Shown here: positions 18,371 to 28,267 of the stretch, in pieces
How positions within the stretch are numbered: the first letter of the stretch is position 1
How the letters are laid out: every line of letters begins with the position of its first letter
Source: Stutzerimonas xanthomarina DSM 18231
GTDB taxonomy: Bacteria > Pseudomonadota > Gammaproteobacteria > Pseudomonadales > Pseudomonadaceae
DNA: 64,000 bases
NCBI RefSeq assembly: GCF_900129835.1
Contig: NZ_FQXA01000002.1
Coordinates: forward strand, 727,139 to 791,138
Direction: 5' to 3'
Translations under genes and position numbers: made by a program
The notes under the pieces: generated by a model
What the model saw: only the letters and a program-made list of their open reading frames with translations
Database searches by the model: none
What the model was told of the DNA's origin: nothing

Positions 18371-19455
18371 CAGCCGCGCTCCTTCTCGAATTCGCGCATA
18401 TAGGCCACCAGTGCTTCAACGGCATCCAGGCCAACCGCATTGTAGATGGAAGCACGCATGCCGCCCACCGAACGGTGACCTTTCAGGTTGAGCAGGCCAC
18501 GCGCATCCGCACCGGCCAGAAACGCCTTGTCCAATTGCTCGTCGGCCAGCCTGAACGGCACATTCATCCAAGAGCGGGCGTTAGTGGAGATCGGATTGGA
18601 ATAGAAGTCACTGGAGTCGATCACGCTATAGAGCAGCTCCTTCTTGGCACGGTTGCGCTGCTCCATCGCCTCGACGCCGCCCTGCTCTTTCAGCCACTCG
18701 AATACCAGGCCAGAGAGATACCAGGAGAAGGTTGCAGGCGTGTTGTACATGGAGCCGTTGTCGGCGGCGATTTTGTAGTCAAGCATGGTCGGACAGCTGG
18801 AGCGCGCATGACCAATCAGGTCCTCACGAACGATCACGACCACCAGGCCCGATGGGCCGATATTCTTCTGCGCGCCTGCGTAGATCAGGCCGAAACGGGA
18901 AACATCCAGCTGACGCGAGAGGATGTCGGAAGACATATCGACCACCAACGGCGTGTCGCCAAGCTCCGGTGTCCAGTCGAACTGCAAACCGCCAATAGTT
19001 TCGTTGCTGGCGTAGTGCAGATAGGCCGCATTGTCGCTGAGCGCCCACTCGTTCTGGCCTGGGATGGCGAAATAGTCGTAAGGCTTGGCGCTGGCAGCGA
19101 CATTGATATGACCGAAACGCTTGGCCTCTTCAATACTCTTGCGTGACCAGATACCCGTGTCGATGTAATCCGCGACGCCGCCCTCGGGCAGCAGATTCAA
19201 TGGAATCTCGGCAAACTGCTGGCTGGCACCGCCCTGCAGAAACAGCACCTTGTAATTCGAGGGAATGCTCAGCAGATCGCGAAGATCCTGCTCGGCCTTC
19301 TCGGCGATCGCCGTGTATTCGTCGCTGCGATGGCTCATTTCCATCACGGACAGACCGCGCCCATGCCAGTCAAGGAGTTCAGCCTGGGCGCGCTGTAATA
19401 CGGCCTCGGGGAGCGCGGCCGGGCCAGCGCAGAAATTGAACGCGCGTTTGCTCAT
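18370..19455 (-). CDS. serC: Phosphoserine aminotransferase
   Basis: Start MSKRAFNFCAGPAALPE (19455) matches the family; an in-frame start 81 bases upstream is less likely. The 361-residue class V PLP enzyme makes phosphoserine from phosphohydroxypyruvate and glutamate, and also serves pyridoxine synthesis. The PLP lysine is in YAGAQKNIGPSG, and the HRSVGGMRASIYNA end is conserved. The gyrA-serC-pheA order is the Pseudomonas one. Confidence 0.97.
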   Translation of the reverse strand: MSKRAFNFCAGPAALPEAVLQRAQAELLDWHGRGLSVMEMSHRSDEYTAIAEKAEQDLRDLLSIPSNYKVLFLQGGASQQFAEIPLNLLPEGGVADYIDTGIWSRKSIEEAKRFGHINVAASAKPYDYFAIPGQNEWALSDNAAYLHYASNETIGGLQFDWTPELGDTPLVVDMSSDILSRQLDVSRFGLIYAGAQKNIGPSGLVVVIVREDLIGHARSSCPTMLDYKIAADNGSMYNTPATFSWYLSGLVFEWLKEQGGVEAMEQRNRAKKELLYSVIDSSDFYSNPISTNARSWMNVPFRLADEQLDKAFLAGADARGLLNLKGHRSVGGMRASIYNAVGLDAVEALVAYMREFEKERG

Positions 19456-19558
19456 CTTCGTTCTCTCAAAAACGGTCGATACCTTGCTCGCTCCGACCGT
19501 GCCTTGGGCTCGGCTCAGTGCTCGCAATTCCTTCATCTGACAGAGGCATACACGAAAC

Positions 19559-19587
19559 GACGGCGGAGCCTTGGAGGCTGCGCCGTC
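19559..19587 (-). terminator. Probable gyrA terminator
   Basis: gacggcg (19559-19565) and cgccgtc (19581-19587) form the base of a hairpin with a second nested stem (agcct/aggct). Read leftwards it is followed by GTTTCG, a weak T-tract. It lies 8 bases after the gyrA stop and about 100 bases before serC, so it probably separates the two transcripts. Confidence 0.65.
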
Positions 19588-19594
19588 GCTTTGA

Positions 19595-22402
19595 TCAGTC
19601 CTCGTCGTCGGTGGGCACTACATCTGGCGGAACGTCGCCGCCGCCGCCGAGCAAGTCATCTTCGCTTGGCTCGGTGCTGACTACCGGCATTTCCTTATCA
19701 AGCGCTTCCTCATCGATTACTGCATCGATGTCTTCCAAAACGTCTTCTTCCGAGGGCTCTTGTACCCGCTCAAGACCGACAAGGTGTTCATTCTTGCCCA
19801 GCTTGATCAAGGTGACGCCCTGCGTATTGCGGCCCAGCGATGAGACTTCGTCGACACGCGTACGCACCAGCGTGCCCTGATCGGAAATCAACATGATTTC
19901 CTCACCCGACTGCACCTGGACAGCGCCAACCAGCGGCCCGTTGCGTTCGTTCGACACCATGGCGATGACGCCCTGGCCGCCACGACCGCGACGCGGGAAC
20001 TCAGCCAGTACGGTGCGCTTGCCGTAACCGTTCAGGCTCGCCGTAAGGATCTGAGCCTCTGGCTCGGGGATCAGCATCGAAATCAGCCGCTGACCTTCCG
20101 GCAGACGCATGCCGCGCACACCGCGAGCGGTACGCCCCATGGTACGGACGTTCTTTTCTTTGAAGCGGATCACCTTGCCGCCGTCGGAGAACAGCATGAC
20201 TTCACGCGCGCCGTCGGTCACGGCAGCGGCGATCAGGGTATCGCCCTCTTCCAGACCCAGCGCAATCAGGCCCACACTGCGTGGACGACTGAATTGCGAC
20301 AGCGGCGTCTTCTTCACGGTGCCCTTGGCGGTGGCCATGAAGATGTAGGTACCGGTAGGCTCGTCCACCGACTCGTCGGTCTCATCGCCCTCAATTGCCT
20401 CTTCGACATCATCGCTTTCGCCGATGATTTCGGCGTCTTCTATATCATCGTCGCCGTTCAGCTGCTGCTGACGTGCCGCTTCGATATCGACTTGCAGCAT
20501 CGCGGTGATGTGCTCACCCTCGGACAGCGGCAGCAGATTCACCAGAGGTCGTCCACGCGATGTGCGCGAGGCCTCGGGAATTTCGTACGTCTTGAGCCAA
20601 TACACCTTGCCCTTGCTGGAGAACAGCAGAAGCGTGGTATGGCTGTTGGCGACCAGCAGATGCTCGACGTAATCCTCTTCTTTCACCCCGGTTGCAGCCT
20701 TGCCACGACCGCCCCGACGCTGCGCCTGGTAGGCGGCCAGCGGCTGCGACTTGGCGTAGCCGCCATGAGAAATGGTGACAACGCGCTCTTCTTCGGTGAT
20801 CAGGTCAGCCAGCGTCAGGTCCAGACGCGCCTCGAGAATTTCGGTACGACGCGCATCGCCGAAGTCGCGCTTGACGCCTTCGAGCTCTTCACGAATGACT
20901 TCCATCAGGCGCACAGGGTTGGTCAGGATGCGAATCAACTCACCGATCTGGGTGAGAATCTCCTGGTACTCGCTGAGCAGTTTCTCGTGCTCAAGGCCCG
21001 TCAAGCGGTGCAGGCGCAGGTCAAGAATGGCCTGGGCCTGTTCTGGAGACAGGTAATACTTGCCGTCGCGCAGACCGTACTGCGGATCAAGCCCTTCGGG
21101 ACGGCAGGAGTCGGCTCCGGCGCGCTCGACCATCGCCTCAACGGCACTCGATTCCCATTCCTTGGCAATCAGCGCTTCTTTGGCTTCGGCCGGCGTCGGC
21201 GAGGCCTTGATCAGCGCAATCACGGGATCGATGTTGGACAGTGCGACTGCCTGGCCTTCGAGAATATGCCCACGCTCACGCGCCTTGCGCAGCTCGTAGA
21301 CAGTCCGGCGGGTCACGACTTCGCGGCGATGGCGGACAAAGGCTTCGAGCAGCTCTTTCAGATTCAGCGTACGGGGCTGACCGTCAATCAGCGCTACGAC
21401 GTTGATCCCGAACACGCTTTGCAGTTGGGTCTGAGCGTAGAGGTTGTTCAGAACGACCTCAGGTACCTCACCGCGGCGCAGTTCGATGACCACGCGCATA
21501 CCGTCCTTGTCGGACTCGTCGCGCAGTTCGGTGATGCCTTCGAGTTTCTTTTCCTTGACCAGCTCGGCGATCTTCTCGATCAGCCGCGCCTTGTTCAGCT
21601 GATAAGGCAGCTCGGTGATGACGATCTGCTGACGGCCACCAACCTTGTCGATGTCTTCGATGGTCGAGCGGGCCCGCATATAGATGCGTCCGCGACCGGT
21701 GCGGTAGGCCTCTACGATGCCGGCGCGACCATTGATGATGCCCGCGGTCGGGAAGTCTGGTCCCGGAATGAACTGCATGAGTTCATCGATGGTGATATCG
21801 GCGTTTTCGATCAGCGCCAGGCAACCGTCGATGACTTCACTGAGGTTGTGCGGCGGAATGTTGGTCGCCATGCCCACGGCGATACCGCTGGAGCCGTTAA
21901 CCAACAGGTTTGGAATCTTGGTCGGCATGACTGCCGGGATCTGCTCGGTGCCGTCGTAGTTGGGCACCCAGTCGACGGTTTCCTTGTCCAGATCCGCCAA
22001 CAACTCGTGCGCCAGCTTGGCCATCCGCACTTCGGTATATCGCATGGCTGCAGCGTTATCGCCGTCCACCGAACCGAAGTTGCCCTGGCCGTCGACCAGC
22101 ATGTAGCGCAGCGAGAATGGCTGCGCCATCCGCACGATGGTGTCGTAAACCGCCGAGTCACCGTGAGGGTGGTATTTACCGATTACGTCACCGACCACAC
22201 GGGCGGATTTCTTGTACGGCTTGTTCCAGTCGTTACCCAGCTCGCTCATGGCAAAAAGCACACGGCGATGCACAGGCTTCAATCCGTCGCGCGCATCCGG
22301 CAGCGCACGACCAACGATTACGCTCATCGCGTAATCGAGGTAGGACTGCTTGAGTTCGTCTTCGATATTGACCGGGAGGATTTCTTTGGCCAGTTCGCCC
22401 AT
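19595..22402 (-). CDS. gyrA: DNA gyrase subunit A
   Basis: The 935-residue product holds the breakage-reunion domain, with catalytic Tyr in [10 protein letters not shown], and the C-terminal six-bladed wrapping domain. The quinolone-resistance region reads [13 protein letters not shown] with Ser83 and Asp87, the susceptible type as in E. coli (P. aeruginosa has Thr83). The C-terminal domain contains a long acidic insert (about residues 638-672, rich in Asp and Glu) and the protein ends in another acidic tail. Acidic inserts of this kind are known in Pseudomonas GyrA and explain the extra length. Confidence 0.99.
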   Translation of the reverse strand: MGELAKEILPVNIEDELKQSYLDYAMSVIVGRALPDARDGLKPVHRRVLFAMSELGNDWNKPYKKSARVVGDVIGKYHPHGDSAVYDTIVRMAQPFSLRYMLVDGQGNFGSVDGDNAAAMRYTEVRMAKLAHELLADLDKETVDWVPNYDGTEQIPAVMPTKIPNLLVNGSSGIAVGMATNIPPHNLSEVIDGCLALIENADITIDELMQFIPGPDFPTAGIINGRAGIVEAYRTGRGRIYMRARSTIEDIDKVGGRQQIVITELPYQLNKARLIEKIAELVKEKKLEGITELRDESDKDGMRVVIELRRGEVPEVVLNNLYAQTQLQSVFGINVVALIDGQPRTLNLKELLEAFVRHRREVVTRRTVYELRKARERGHILEGQAVALSNIDPVIALIKASPTPAEAKEALIAKEWESSAVEAMVERAGADSCRPEGLDPQYGLRDGKYYLSPEQAQAILDLRLHRLTGLEHEKLLSEYQEILTQIGELIRILTNPVRLMEVIREELEGVKRDFGDARRTEILEARLDLTLADLITEEERVVTISHGGYAKSQPLAAYQAQRRGGRGKAATGVKEEDYVEHLLVANSHTTLLLFSSKGKVYWLKTYEIPEASRTSRGRPLVNLLPLSEGEHITAMLQVDIEAARQQQLNGDDDIEDAEIIGESDDVEEAIEGDETDESVDEPTGTYIFMATAKGTVKKTPLSQFSRPRSVGLIALGLEEGDTLIAAAVTDGAREVMLFSDGGKVIRFKEKNVRTMGRTARGVRGMRLPEGQRLISMLIPEPEAQILTASLNGYGKRTVLAEFPRRGRGGQGVIAMVSNERNGPLVGAVQVQSGEEIMLISDQGTLVRTRVDEVSSLGRNTQGVTLIKLGKNEHLVGLERVQEPSEEDVLEDIDAVIDEEALDKEMPVVSTEPSEDDLLGGGGDVPPDVVPTDDED

Positions 22403-22588
22403 GGAAGCCTGGTTCCTTATAGTCAGCAGGGTCCTGCGATTAAGCGCGGAATGGTATCACACGGAGGCGCCGCTGGAGCCCGGAGGCTTAACGAGAAAGC
22501 CTTGAATTAGTGCTTCCCGCTCAGCGCAACTCGAACCACTTTTCGCCTTAGCGTTCAGTCTCCAGCCGCTCCGCCCGACCTTTCGCTA
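22403..22588. other. gyrA upstream region and mtnA-gyrA spacer
   Basis: About 186 bases. The right half follows the mtnA stop and the left half must contain the gyrA promoter and leader. The GGAACCAGGCTTCC start-proximal stretch is before the gyrA ATG. No clear T-run terminator for mtnA was found. Confidence 0.35.
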
Positions 22589-23665
22589 TTAGTGCAGCCG
22601 TTTACGGCTCATCAAGGCGGCGAGTTTCGCGGCGTTGGGCCGTTCCACAATGCCTTTCTCCGTCACGATGGCATCGATCAGGTCCGCAGGGGTGACATCG
22701 AACACCGGGTTGAATGCCTCGACATCAGCCGCGAACCGATGACCGTTGACCTCCAGCAGCTCGCGGCCGGCCCGCTCCTCGATGGGAATGTCATCACCTG
22801 ACTCCAGCTCCATATCAATGGTCGAGCTGGACGCTACCACCATGAACCGTACGCCATGGTGCATGGCCAGCACGGCAAGCTGATAGGTCCCGATCTTGTT
22901 GGCGACGTCGCCATTGGCGGTGATCCGATCGGCGCCAACAATGACCCAGGTAATGCCGCGGGTCTTCATCAGATGCGCTGCCGCCGAGTCGGCATTCAGC
23001 ATGACCGGCACACCCTCGCCGGCCAGTTCCCAGGCGGTCAGCCTGGAACCCTGCAGCCACGGGCGGGTTTCATCGACATAGACACACTCGACCAGTCCCT
23101 CCAGGTGCGCCGCTCGAATCACGCCGAGCGCGGTGCCGAAACCGCCGGTAGCCAAGGCCCCGGTGTTGCAGTGAGTCAGAATGTTTTGTGAGTTGCCTTG
23201 ATGCTTGCGGATAAGGTCGACGCCAAATTGTGCCATGGTCAGATTGGCTTCGCGATCACTGGCATGGATGGACGCCGCCTGAGCCTCGGCAGCGATCAGC
23301 GGATCTTCACCGGGCTTCAGGCGGTCGAGGCGTTCGCGCATCTGGTTCAGTGCCCACGACAGATTGACTGCAGTCGGACGGGCGCCAGCCAGTAGTTCAA
23401 AATCGACCTCAAGCGCCGCGCGCCAGTCCTCACCTTCGGCGAGCCGAGCTCGGAGCCCCATGACCAGCCCGTAGGCGGCGCTGATACCGATGGCGGGCGC
23501 GCCACGCACGACCATTTCACGGATCGCCGTGGCCACCGCTGCTGCAGAATCACAGGTGTGCCAGAGCTCCTCCAAGGGCAGCTTGCGCTGGTCGAGCAAA
23601 CGCAGCTGTCCGCCCTCCCATTCGATGGCCTTTACCTTTTCCGCGGCCAACAAACGTTCACGCAT
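22589..23665 (-). CDS. mtnA: Methylthioribose-1-phosphate isomerase
   Basis: The ATG at 23665 has a GAGGT site and gives 358 residues, the normal length. The product isomerises 5-methylthioribose-1-phosphate in methionine salvage. Diagnostic segments are [24 protein letters not shown] with the active-site Cys, and [21 protein letters not shown] with the catalytic Asp. It lies upstream of gyrA as in Pseudomonas. The rest of the pathway is not in the window except for the degenerate mtnD-like gene. Confidence 0.97.
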   Translation of the reverse strand: MRERLLAAEKVKAIEWEGGQLRLLDQRKLPLEELWHTCDSAAAVATAIREMVVRGAPAIGISAAYGLVMGLRARLAEGEDWRAALEVDFELLAGARPTAVNLSWALNQMRERLDRLKPGEDPLIAAEAQAASIHASDREANLTMAQFGVDLIRKHQGNSQNILTHCNTGALATGGFGTALGVIRAAHLEGLVECVYVDETRPWLQGSRLTAWELAGEGVPVMLNADSAAAHLMKTRGITWVIVGADRITANGDVANKIGTYQLAVLAMHHGVRFMVVASSSTIDMELESGDDIPIEERAGRELLEVNGHRFAADVEAFNPVFDVTPADLIDAIVTEKGIVERPNAAKLAALMSRKRLH

Positions 23666-23738
23666 GGCATACCTCTTTTTGATTAGCAGCGGCCTGGCTG
23701 ACGAGCGCTTCAGCGCAAGATCAAGGCCGGAAAACAAA

Positions 23739-23767
23739 GAAGCCCGGTCGCTTTCGGGCCGGGCTTC
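23739..23767 (-). terminator. Terminator-like hairpin in the mtnA leader
   Basis: A perfect 9-base stem, gaagcccgg (23739-23747) with ccgggcttc (23759-23767), is followed on the leftward strand by CTTTGTTTTCC. It lies about 75 bases before the mtnA ATG and not after any gene, so it is either an attenuator of mtnA or the end of a small leftward RNA made from 23780-23990. Confidence 0.6.
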
Positions 23768-23941
23768 CTCGCTTCAATAAATTGGGACGGCGGACCGAAT
23801 ACTCGCCTTGCACCGTTCACCCGGCGCGAATCCTAATCGACTGATTTTGCTAGCACAAGCGACGGTCGTTGGCAGTCGTTGACCGGCCCCAGTGCTCCAG
23901 CCGGATCACAGCGTGAGCAACCAGGGCTCTTGCTTATTACA

Positions 23942-23960
23942 AATAAAACGGATTCGCATT
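23942..23960. promoter_or_regulatory. Candidate Fur box
   Basis: Read on the minus strand, the 19 bases begin AATGCGAATC and match the pseudomonad-style palindromic Fur site (AATGAGAATCATTCTCATT) at 14 of 19 positions by hand count. It ends 35 bases before the DUF3649 start, a sensible operator place for an iron-linked operon. Confidence 0.5.
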
Positions 23961-23995
23961 AACATGATCACTTACCTCCGCGGATCGTCCCTGTC

Positions 23996-24292
23996 ATGAA
24001 GCGTTACCACCCCCTCTTCTCACTGGATCTGGCCGGACGCATCACGGCCGCTTTGTTCGGCGGCTACGCGCTGGCATTCGGCTTTACCGTCTTTCTATCC
24101 GTCTACCTGCCCTTGGCGCGAGCGGATCGAGTGGTTACGGCCAGTCTGCTGTGTTTTGCCGTCTGGGTAGCCGCTGTCATTTATACCTTTGCGGCCCGCA
24201 GCGCCTTGCGGGCCTGGCTGTGGCTGGGGGGGCTGACAGTCCTGCTCTGCCTGGCTGCCTTTCTGCCTGTTGAATGGAGGAGCCGACCGTGA
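23996..24292 (+). CDS. DUF3649 family membrane protein (iron-uptake associated)
   Basis: A 98-residue protein with three predicted membrane helices and the motif LDLAGRITAALFGGYALA near the start, typical of DUF3649. In pseudomonads this family is the first gene of a trio with a PepSY protein and DUF3325, often next to siderophore receptor genes. Here its TGA overlaps the GTG start of the PepSY gene. No TonB-dependent receptor is next to it. Role unknown. Confidence 0.85.
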   Translation: MKRYHPLFSLDLAGRITAALFGGYALAFGFTVFLSVYLPLARADRVVTASLLCFAVWVAAVIYTFAARSALRAWLWLGGLTVLLCLAAFLPVEWRSRP

Positions 24293-25803
24293 CCTTACGT
24301 CAATCGATGGCGGGGCTGCATACCTGGGGCGGTTTGCTGCCCAGCTGGTTACTGTTCGTGATTCTGTTCGCGGGCACGCTGGCCTGTTTCGACAAGGAGC
24401 TCGAACGCTGGATGCGTCCGGCGCTGCACGTGCCTGCAACCAGCAGCATCGAGGCGGATAACGTCAGGCAGTGGCTGGATGCCAACGTCGAAGGTCCCCT
24501 GCATGCTTACTGGCTGCATGGTCCGACCGAGCGCGAGCCTTATTGGAAGCTGGGCTGGGAGAAAGATGGCACGGGCGAACGTGGACGTGCCGTCTTCGAC
24601 CCCGCCACTGGCAAACCCATGCCGGACACCCTCGGTGGTGAGTTCTTTTTCACCCTGCACTACAACCTTCAGGCAGGCACGATCGGCATGTATATCGTCG
24701 GCCTGGCCGGCATGTTCATGCTGGTCGCGTTGGTGTCCGGGATCATCGTTCACAGGCGGATATTCAAGGACTTCTTCACCCTCAGGCCGCAAGCCAACGG
24801 CCAGCGTGCCTGGCTCGATGCGCACAACCTGTTCGGCGTGATCGGCCTGCCCTTCCATCTGGTACTGGCCTATACGGGCGTCGCCATTTTTGTCGCGACC
24901 TACATGCCAGCCGGAGCGATGGTGGCCTATGACAGTGATCCGCTGACCTTCTTCGAAGAGGTTCAGGGCGGCTATCACCGCAATGAAATGGACAAGCCCG
25001 TAGGTGAACTCACCTCCCTGGACGGTTTGATCAACGATGCCCGTCAACGCTGGAATGGCGGCGAGCCGGGCTGGCTGATCGTAGAGCACCCGTTCGACGC
25101 CTCGGCAGTGGTCAGCATTCGTCGGCTTGACCCTTCACGCATCGGCTCGCCACAGGACACCCTGAATTACGACGCAACCACTGGCGAGATGCTCCACCAG
25201 CAACAGGCACCGACCAGTTACGAGGCCTATATGTGGATGGTCGGTTTGCACATGGCTCAATTTGGCGGGCAGATCGTTCGGCTGTTCTATGGCCTGATGG
25301 GGCTGGCCGGCTGCGCAATGCTGATCGCAGGTTCAGCAGTCTGGATACGCAAGCGTGAAGCTCGGCAGTCGAAGGGGATACAGGTGGTACGCGCGCTCAA
25401 CGGCGCGGTCTTTTTCGGATTGCCCATCGCATCGCTGACACTGCTCTGGGCCAATCGTCTGTTGCCAGACACTCTCACCGACCGAGCGGCAATCGAAGGC
25501 TGGTGCTTCGCTTTGAGCTGGCTGGCGGTGGCCGTTTTCGCCTGCATCGGACACGGCCAGCCGGCACGATCGAGCCGTCAGATGTTCGCGGCGCTAGCGA
25601 TTCTCGCCCTCGGTCTGCCCGCGCTGAATGCCATCGTGGCTCCGCAAGGACACCTTGTTGCGAGCCTGACGCGGGCCGATATGACGCTCTTCGGCATCGA
25701 CCTGGTATTGCTTGCCGTCGGGTTGTTGTGCGGCTGGCGGGCCCTCGCCCAACCAGAGACGCGACCGGCACGTGAGAGGCGCATGCAGGAGGTTTCGCCA
25801 TGA
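24289..25803 (+). CDS. PepSY-associated transmembrane protein (iron-uptake reductase-like)
   Basis: The GTG at 24289 has GGAGGAG five bases upstream and overlaps the preceding stop as GTGA; it gives 504 residues. An ATG 15 bases earlier is possible. The protein has the PepSY_TM layout: a first helix with AGLHTWGGLLPSW, a large periplasmic part, then LHYNLQ...VALVSGIIVHRRIFKDFF and HNLFGVIGLPFHLV helices with conserved His, and a final helix bundle. His residues in the helices could bind heme. Such proteins are linked to ferric-siderophore reduction in the periplasm. Confidence 0.88.
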   Translation: MTLRQSMAGLHTWGGLLPSWLLFVILFAGTLACFDKELERWMRPALHVPATSSIEADNVRQWLDANVEGPLHAYWLHGPTEREPYWKLGWEKDGTGERGRAVFDPATGKPMPDTLGGEFFFTLHYNLQAGTIGMYIVGLAGMFMLVALVSGIIVHRRIFKDFFTLRPQANGQRAWLDAHNLFGVIGLPFHLVLAYTGVAIFVATYMPAGAMVAYDSDPLTFFEEVQGGYHRNEMDKPVGELTSLDGLINDARQRWNGGEPGWLIVEHPFDASAVVSIRRLDPSRIGSPQDTLNYDATTGEMLHQQQAPTSYEAYMWMVGLHMAQFGGQIVRLFYGLMGLAGCAMLIAGSAVWIRKREARQSKGIQVVRALNGAVFFGLPIASLTLLWANRLLPDTLTDRAAIEGWCFALSWLAVAVFACIGHGQPARSSRQMFAALAILALGLPALNAIVAPQGHLVASLTRADMTLFGIDLVLLAVGLLCGWRALAQPETRPARERRMQEVSP

Positions 25804-26123
25804 CGCTACTTGCTTTTGCCTTGGCTTACATGGGCATGCTTGCGCTGTGTCTGGCGATGCCTCGTCATCATCGTCAATTGTTCAATCGCGCGCCGAGCCT
25901 CCTTCTGCAACGTGGGCTGCGCCTGTTGGCAGGCGGATTGCTGATTGCCATCGTCCTGCTGGATGTCGCAGCGCTTGGGTGGGCCATCGGCCTAGTGGTC
26001 TGCCTGGGGCAACTGATGTGCGCCGGGGTGCTGGTAGGCCTGATGCTCGCCTGGCGTGAGCGCATGGCTGTGCCCATGGGCGCTGCACTGTGTTTGATAG
26101 GGACGCTGAACGCTCTGATGTGA
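25800..26123 (+). CDS. DUF3325 family membrane protein
   Basis: A 107-residue protein with three to four membrane helices and a conserved MPRHHRQL segment after the first. It overlaps the PepSY gene by four bases (ATGA), completing the DUF3649-PepSY-DUF3325 trio. Function unknown; probably works with the PepSY protein in the inner membrane. Confidence 0.85.
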   Translation: MTLLAFALAYMGMLALCLAMPRHHRQLFNRAPSLLLQRGLRLLAGGLLIAIVLLDVAALGWAIGLVVCLGQLMCAGVLVGLMLAWRERMAVPMGAALCLIGTLNALM

Positions 26124-26190
26124 GCTGGGCCGTATAGACCTTGAGTCGATGACGTTCATCACATCGACTTGACCCGCGTTCGGGCAAAGC

Positions 26191-26218
26191 AGAATACTGT
26201 ATCCATATACAGTATTCT
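26191..26218. promoter_or_regulatory. LexA operator (SOS box) of imuA-imuB-dnaE2
   Basis: A perfect palindrome with 12-base arms (agaatactgtat and its complement) around four central bases. It contains the LexA consensus CTGT-N8-ACAG at 26197-26212. It ends 16 bases before the imuA ATG, so LexA bound here would block transcription of the whole mutasome operon until DNA damage. Confidence 0.93.
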
Positions 26219-26234
26219 GGATTTGCTGTTCATC

Positions 26235-26852
26235 ATGTCCTCCGTTGTCTCACTTGATCGACTGCTCGATGCGCGCCGGCTATGGCGCGGCCAGCAAAGC
26301 ATCGTCTCGACCAGTAACCAGCCCACCGGCCATCCTGCTCTGGACGCCGCCTTGCCCGGCGGGGGCTGGCCGGACTCGGCACTGAGCGAACTGCTGATCG
26401 CCACCACCGGCATCGGCGAACTGCGTCTGCTTTGGCCCACCCTGGCACGGTTGACCAGTGCCGGCGAACGGGTAGTGCTGGTCGCCCCGCCTCACCTGCC
26501 CTTCCCTCATGCCTGGCTCGCTGCCGGGGTCGACCTGCGCCAGCTCAGCCTCGTTCAGGCGCACGGACGCGACGCCTTATGGGCGGCGGAACAGTGTTTG
26601 CGTTCGGGCAGTTGTGGTGCGGTGCTGTGCTGGCCACAGCAGGCCGATGACCGCGCCCTGCGTCGCCTGCAAGTGGCCGCCGAGACCGGACAGACACTGG
26701 CCTTCGCCTATCGCTCTTTACGCGAAGCGGTAAACCCCTCGCCAGCGGCATTGCGGTTGGCAGTCGAAGCTCGCCCGGCTCAAGTGCGCATTCTCAAGTG
26801 TCGCGGCGGGCTGGCGCCCGTCCAGCCAATTTCTGCCGTGGGATGGCAATGA
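26235..26852 (+). CDS. imuA: ImuA, SOS mutasome RecA-like accessory protein
   Basis: Starting at MSSVVSLDRLLDARRLWRG, 205 residues. The protein belongs to the ImuA (SulA/RecA-like) family: LPGGGWPDSALSELL resembles a degenerate Walker A region of RecA, followed by the core strands (RVVLVAPP). ImuA works with ImuB and DnaE2 in damage-induced mutagenesis. Its stop overlaps the imuB start (ATGA). The LexA box is directly upstream. The lexA2 gene that heads this operon in some pseudomonads is absent. Confidence 0.9.
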   Translation: MSSVVSLDRLLDARRLWRGQQSIVSTSNQPTGHPALDAALPGGGWPDSALSELLIATTGIGELRLLWPTLARLTSAGERVVLVAPPHLPFPHAWLAAGVDLRQLSLVQAHGRDALWAAEQCLRSGSCGAVLCWPQQADDRALRRLQVAAETGQTLAFAYRSLREAVNPSPAALRLAVEARPAQVRILKCRGGLAPVQPISAVGWQ

Positions 26853-28267
26853 GTATGCTCTGGGCCTGCATCCTGTTGCCGCAACTGGCCATGGACGGTG
26901 TGCTGCGTAGCCGCCCCGATGCCGAAGCGCCACTGGCACTATTGAGCGGTACGCCACAGCGCCGCGTGCTACAGGCGGTCAATCCAGCGGCGCGGGCACT
27001 CGGCTTAAAGGCGGGGCAATCATTGGTTGCCGCCCAGGCGCTGACCCGAGGATTCGAGACAGCCGAATACGACCTGGCCTCGATCGAACGCTGGCAGCAG
27101 TTCCTCGCCGCCTGGGCTTACGGCTTCAGTTCGCAGGTCAGTCTGCACTACCCGCGCTGCCTGCTTATGGAAGTGCAGTCCAGCCTCGGCCTGTTCGGGC
27201 CCTGGCCTCGTCTCGAGGCGCGCCTGCGCACGGAGCTGAGCGCACTGGGCTTCGGACATCGCATCACGCTGGCACCCAATCCGGCCGCCGCGCGGGTACT
27301 GGCCAACGTGCACGATGGCTTGGTCGTGACGGACACCCAGACGCTGCATCAGGTACTGGCTGATCTGCCGGTAGATCGCCTCGGCTTGCCACGTGAGGTG
27401 TCCAACGCCCTGGCGCGCATGGGCTTGCGCACCTTCAAGCAACTGCTGGCGCTGCCTCGGAACGGGCTGGCAAAGCGCTTTCCGGCAGAAGCACTGAGAC
27501 ACCTCGACACCCTGCTGGAGCATCGCCCCCTGGCTCTGAGTTTCTACCGCCCGCCCGACCGCTTCGATACGCGTATCGAGCTGAACTTCGAAGTCGAGTC
27601 GCACCAGGCCCTGCTTTTCCCGCTGCGCCGTCTGACGGCCGACCTCGCCGCTTACCTGGCAGGCCGCGACAGCGGGGTCCAACGTTTCACGTTGCATCTG
27701 GAGCACCGCAGCCTCCCCGAGAGTCAGCTGCCGATCGGCCTGCTCAGTGCCGAGCGCGACCCGGCCATGCTGTTCGAACTGACCCGCGGTCGCCTGGATC
27801 ATCTGCAGCTTCCAGCACCGGTGCTGGCCATACGACTGCTCGCAGACCAGCTGCCAGCCTTCGTCCCCGAGCATCGCGAGCTTTTCGATGAGCGACCGCA
27901 GCAGTCTTTGCCCTGGGAGCAATTGCGTGAGCGATTGCGAGCCCGCTTGGGCGACGATGCCGTGCAGGGGCTCGCGGCTCGCGCCGACCATCGTCCCGAA
28001 TGCGCCTGGCGACCGCAGCATGCAGCCCACCTTGAGGTGCCATCGACCAAAGCCCCCCGCCCCGGCTGGCTACTGAGCGAAACTAAACCGCTGCATGAAG
28101 CCTCGCTGCGCATCCTCTCTGGCCCCGAGCGCATCGAATCGGGCTGGTGGGACGGGGGCGATGTGCGCCGCGACTATTACCTGGTGGAAACCCGCACGGG
28201 CCAGCGCGGCTGGGCCTTTCGCTCAGTCACCGGAGGGCCGTTGATGTTGCACGGCTGGTTCGCATGA
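26849..28267 (+). CDS. imuB: ImuB, catalytically inactive Y-family polymerase homologue
   Basis: Start taken as the ATG overlapping the imuA stop; ATGs at 26843 and 26855 ([15 protein letters not shown], the usual family start) are alternatives. The roughly 470-residue protein keeps the Y-family fold (palm, helix-hairpin-helix near [16 protein letters not shown], little finger) but lacks the acidic catalytic residues of DinB/UmuC. It is the hub that links DnaE2 to the sliding clamp; QESLPW-type clamp-binding sequence is seen as QQSLPWEQL near residue 350. Its stop overlaps the dnaE2 start. Confidence 0.92.
   Translation: MSMLWACILLPQLAMDGVLRSRPDAEAPLALLSGTPQRRVLQAVNPAARALGLKAGQSLVAAQALTRGFETAEYDLASIERWQQFLAAWAYGFSSQVSLHYPRCLLMEVQSSLGLFGPWPRLEARLRTELSALGFGHRITLAPNPAAARVLANVHDGLVVTDTQTLHQVLADLPVDRLGLPREVSNALARMGLRTFKQLLALPRNGLAKRFPAEALRHLDTLLEHRPLALSFYRPPDRFDTRIELNFEVESHQALLFPLRRLTADLAAYLAGRDSGVQRFTLHLEHRSLPESQLPIGLLSAERDPAMLFELTRGRLDHLQLPAPVLAIRLLADQLPAFVPEHRELFDERPQQSLPWEQLRERLRARLGDDAVQGLAARADHRPECAWRPQHAAHLEVPSTKAPRPGWLLSETKPLHEASLRILSGPERIESGWWDGGDVRRDYYLVETRTGQRGWAFRSVTGGPLMLHGWFA

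Larger units (their letters stand above)
23666..23995. other. Long spacer between mtnA and the DUF3649 operon
   Basis: A 330-base gap with no gene. It holds a strong hairpin in the mtnA leader (23739-23767), a Fur-like site near the right end (23942-23960), and a stretch in between (about 23780-23940) with two copies of GTCGTTG but no recognised RNA. A tRNA was looked for on both strands and not found. Confidence 0.5.

Noticed and set aside
22144..22165. Quinolone-resistance change in gyrA
   Set aside because: Residues 83 and 87 are Ser and Asp, the susceptible type.
20294..22510. Very long open frame (738 codons) opposite gyrA
   Set aside because: Antisense shadow of gyrA; rich in His, Gln and Asp runs from reversed codons, and no family is seen.
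23790..23900. Possible tRNA (a GCGAATCC string resembling a T-arm)
   Set aside because: No acceptor stem, anticodon arm or CCA-side pairing could be built on either strand.
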